A stretch of DNA of 64,000 bases. Origin: Priapulus caudatus. Taxonomy: Eukaryota; Priapulida; Priapulimorpha; Priapulimorphida; Priapulidae. This document shows positions 61,769-64,000 of the stretch, piece by piece (the first letter of the stretch is position 1; every line of letters starts with the position of its first letter). The notes beneath the pieces are model-generated. The model made no database searches and had not been told where the DNA came from. It was given only the letters and a program-made list of their open reading frames with translations. Made by a program: the position numbers and the translations under genes. Where the stretch lies: NCBI RefSeq assembly GCF_000485595.1, contig NW_014577086.1, forward strand, positions 465,337-529,336, read 5' to 3'.

Positions 61769-62172
61769 ACCGTGCTGCCACCTGCTTTCTAATAATAATG
61801 AAAGTCTAGATGTTATCTGTTTTTTTTTAACTCAATGGTAGTGTTCTAGCAATCGCGTGATGATGTGTTCTTGCATATCTATGTGAAGCATTCTGCACAG
61901 AGGCTCTACATGTACTACGAATCTCGATCATGTGGACGATTAACTCAAATCTCATGTACAGTTTAGTTGATATCTATTGACTGGGAACGAACCTTCTATG
62001 GGCCGCTCGAGTTGCGTGTTTTAAACTTATCCAACTGTGATGGCCAAGATGTTACTAAATTTTGGGTTTGGAAAGGTTCTATGGAATTATCAAAAACCCC
62101 TCCCCCCCCCACACACACACACTCCGCCTAAAGATACTTTCAATGAAACTAAAACGAAATGTATATATAAGA

Positions 62173-62178
62173 AATAAA
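62173..62178 (+). terminator. DNAH5: Candidate poly(A) signal AATAAA
   Basis: The first canonical AATAAA after the stop codon, about 405 nt downstream. It implies a 3' UTR of about 0.4 kb. Confidence 0.6.
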
Positions 62179-62550
62179 GCTGGTTTTACCTGTATTCGGT
62201 AAAACAAAATCCAACGTTTTAATTGTCTACATATATACAGATGTCTACATGTTTTAATCGGTGCAACGAAAACTAGCCCCCTTTTCCCTGCATAAGATTT
62301 ATCAAGGATGACGCCATGCTGGTGTTACCCGGGGTCGGGTGGCTGGATCTGCAAGGATGGAGAAGGCGTAAATGATAAATTCAGACGACGAAATCCGGAA
62401 ACGAAAAGGGCTTATTGCCACAAAATGGCGAAATGCGATGAACCTATCCAAGAATGCACCGCGCCGCGCGAGACTATTGTCTTTACCACATTAAGACAAT
62501 AGGCTGTTCCACATTTTGAGTGACCCCTGTTTTTTCCAAAATTTCTATTA

Positions 62551-62574
62551 CGTCACACCCCCCCCCTTTTAAAA
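62551..62574 (-). other. Possible polypurine tract and LTR start
   Basis: On the minus strand, a purine run (AAAAGGGGGGGGG) is followed at once by TGTGACG. A purine tract next to TG is the usual 3' LTR start, but no second LTR lies in the window to confirm it. Confidence 0.3.
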
Positions 62575-63073
62575 ATGTCGTCCCAGACATTGAGCAACAC
62601 CAAGGACACCCAAGTTCACATGATCATCTCTCAGCCACGCATATGCACAAGTTAGAAGCTAAGGTAAACACCTACAGTCTAAGAATTTCCCATTCTTTAG
62701 ACCAGACAGTAGAACATGATGCTCAAGTGGCCATCCTGAACATGTATTTGTCAACAAGACAACTGCTATGCTTCCAACAATGCTTCCCCAAGGAATAACG
62801 TAGAAAAGTGTGTTGCGACTTCAATGTCTCAAGGTGATGTCTACTCAACATACAGACTCCTTGCAGTTTGGATCAAAACAGTTACCTCCACCATGGAACT
62901 CAAAGAATGAGCTAGTTCTTCCATCAACCAAGTAAGTAACGCAAATATGAAGACAACCTTTGTCTCCAACACTTGAAAAAATAACGTAAATCTCCTGTCT
63001 AACTAGGGTTATTCTCTAAAATTGCGGGAAAGTAAACCGTCTTCCTGTCCTCATCTCCCAATCGCAATACCGT

Positions 63074-64000
63074 CTAGTAACCTGTCTGTCCCAAAGGCGG
63101 AGGTCCCAGATAAGGGTTGTGGCCATACACCATCTGATTGTTCCAAGGCCAATACATTGGAGGATAAGGAGGTCCCACACCTTGCACTGGCCAGACCTGT
63201 GGTTGCTGATAAGACGGATTCCCCAGCCCATCGTACGTCAGATCCTGGGCGGTCTCCGTGTTCTCTGTCGTCTCACCACATCTCGTCCCTCCAACTCACC
63301 GGAGTCCTTCGATTCCGCGGATTCTAGAAGCTGATCCTCTGTGGTTCCACTGTCCCCAGATTGTCCTTCTGGAGGAATTTCTGCAACCTCTCCCTCTGGC
63401 GTTTTATTCTGTCTCCGGCCTGTCCTGGGCAGCTTCCATATCCTGTCGAACCTTTGTCTCCAGACTGACTTCTGTCCCAGGCTGTGGATTAAACCAAATC
63501 TCTATAGCCTCACTTGAGTCACTGTCCAACTCCCCCAAACCTTGTCCTACTGGTCTCTTGTCTTTCTGTGCTGATCGATTACCATCTGACTCCCGTCTAG
63601 TCCGTCGTCTCTTTGGTTTAGTCACCTCCTTCTCGACTTTGTCCACTGGTAGCCCATCACACTGAAACAAAAGGTTCCTATGGAGGACACGAGTACATCC
63701 GACTCCACTTCCTGGCCTAACTTCATAAACGAGCGCGTCATCGGAGATTCTCTTCACCACCACATGAATCTTCTCTTCCCAATAGTATCTTAGTTTTCCC
63801 GGTCCTTCTCCCTCCAACAGGTTCTGTACTAAAACCCTGTCTCCAGTTTGCAATGCTTAACTCCTGAACCCCTTGTCATACTGCCGTTTTGACTTGTCTG
63901 TCGCCTTTGACAAATTATCTTGTGCCATCCTATACGCCTCCTGCATCCCTTCTAGCCACTGTTCAGCCGTCCCTCTACCCTGGCAGTCCAAACCAAATAC
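63074..64000 (-). pseudogene. Ty3/Gypsy-type retrotransposon polyprotein, integrase C-terminal end, decayed
   Basis: On the minus strand, entering from the right edge: SKATDKSKRQYDKGF, an in-frame TAA (63857-63859), TGDRVLVQNLLEGEGPGKLR, then YYWEEKIHVVVKRISDDALV, YEVRPGSG and TRVLHRNLL. This is the integrase C-terminal (GPY/F-like) module of Ty3/Gypsy elements, followed by an acidic tail and RRQRTRRPPR. A frame change near 63230-63240 is needed to continue as LTYDGLGNPSYQQPQ to the stop at 63074. The stop and frameshift make it non-functional as read, unless they are sequencing errors. Most of gag-pol lies outside the window. Confidence 0.85.

Larger units (their letters stand above)
61769..63073. 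other. Dynein 3' UTR, then flank of the retroelement
   Basis: It holds the likely 3' UTR, a C-run plus (CA)n at 62099-62120, and sequence with no recognisable product (open frames at 62308-62502 and 62520-62798 match nothing I know). The minus-strand retroelement's 3' LTR should lie here if present. Confidence 0.5.

Noticed and set aside
62308-62798. Retroelement envelope or other gene
   Set aside because: The two open frames match nothing I recognise and lie where an LTR would be expected.

Overview
The window is animal nuclear DNA. About 60 short exons (70-290 bp) with GT-AG (some GC-AG) splice sites and matching phases lie in AT-rich introns full of microsatellites. No bacterial-type gene, operon or RNA gene is seen. 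Dense indel and VNTR differences between two near-identical segments suggest a highly heterozygous invertebrate. The species cannot be named from the sequence.

Almost everything belongs to one plus-strand gene, an axonemal dynein heavy chain of the DNAH5/DNAH8 (outer dynein arm) family. It enters partway through the stem (about 1.6 kb) and reaches its stop codon at 61766-61768. Layout: 1.6-11.8 kb stem and linker (DHC_N2); 12-28 kb AAA1, AAA2 and start of AAA3; 28-32 kb AAA3; 32.4-35.3 kb AAA4; 35-39.5 kb stalk coiled coils and microtubule-binding head; 51.7-54.2 kb AAA5; 54.3-61.8 kb AAA6 and C-terminal domain. Residue matches are to family sequences as I know them; no search was run.

The gene is not collinear as presented. 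(a) 11.9-19.8 kb and 20.0-27.9 kb are two about 98 percent identical copies of the AAA1-AAA3 entry exons either side of a 10-N gap; copy 2 has an 892-bp internal inversion that flips two AAA1 exons. The likeliest cause is two unmerged alleles. (b) 40.1-51.8 kb, after a 230-N gap, is a reverse-complement, indel-ridden version of the AAA5-to-C-terminus exons and introns, which also occur cleanly and forward at 52.1-61 kb. It resembles uncorrected long-read sequence placed backwards, and it holds the only copy of the exon joining stalk to AAA5. (c) Exons for the end of DHC_N1 (4.3-4.8 kb) and the segment after it (11.6 kb) sit inside introns of later stem exons. They splice in frame with each other but not with their neighbours, and a shared short repeat lies at the junctions on both sides of the 5.0-10.5 kb block.

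Beyond the gene, a poly(A) signal lies at 62.17 kb. The right edge (63.07-64.0 kb, minus strand) is the decayed integrase C-terminal end of a Ty3/Gypsy-type retrotransposon. The left edge (1-0.62 kb) is simple repeat with a nested inverted repeat. No undescribed biological system is evident; the notable content is the rearranged structure, a VNTR that copies a splice acceptor, a cluster of GC-AG introns and several intronic hairpins.
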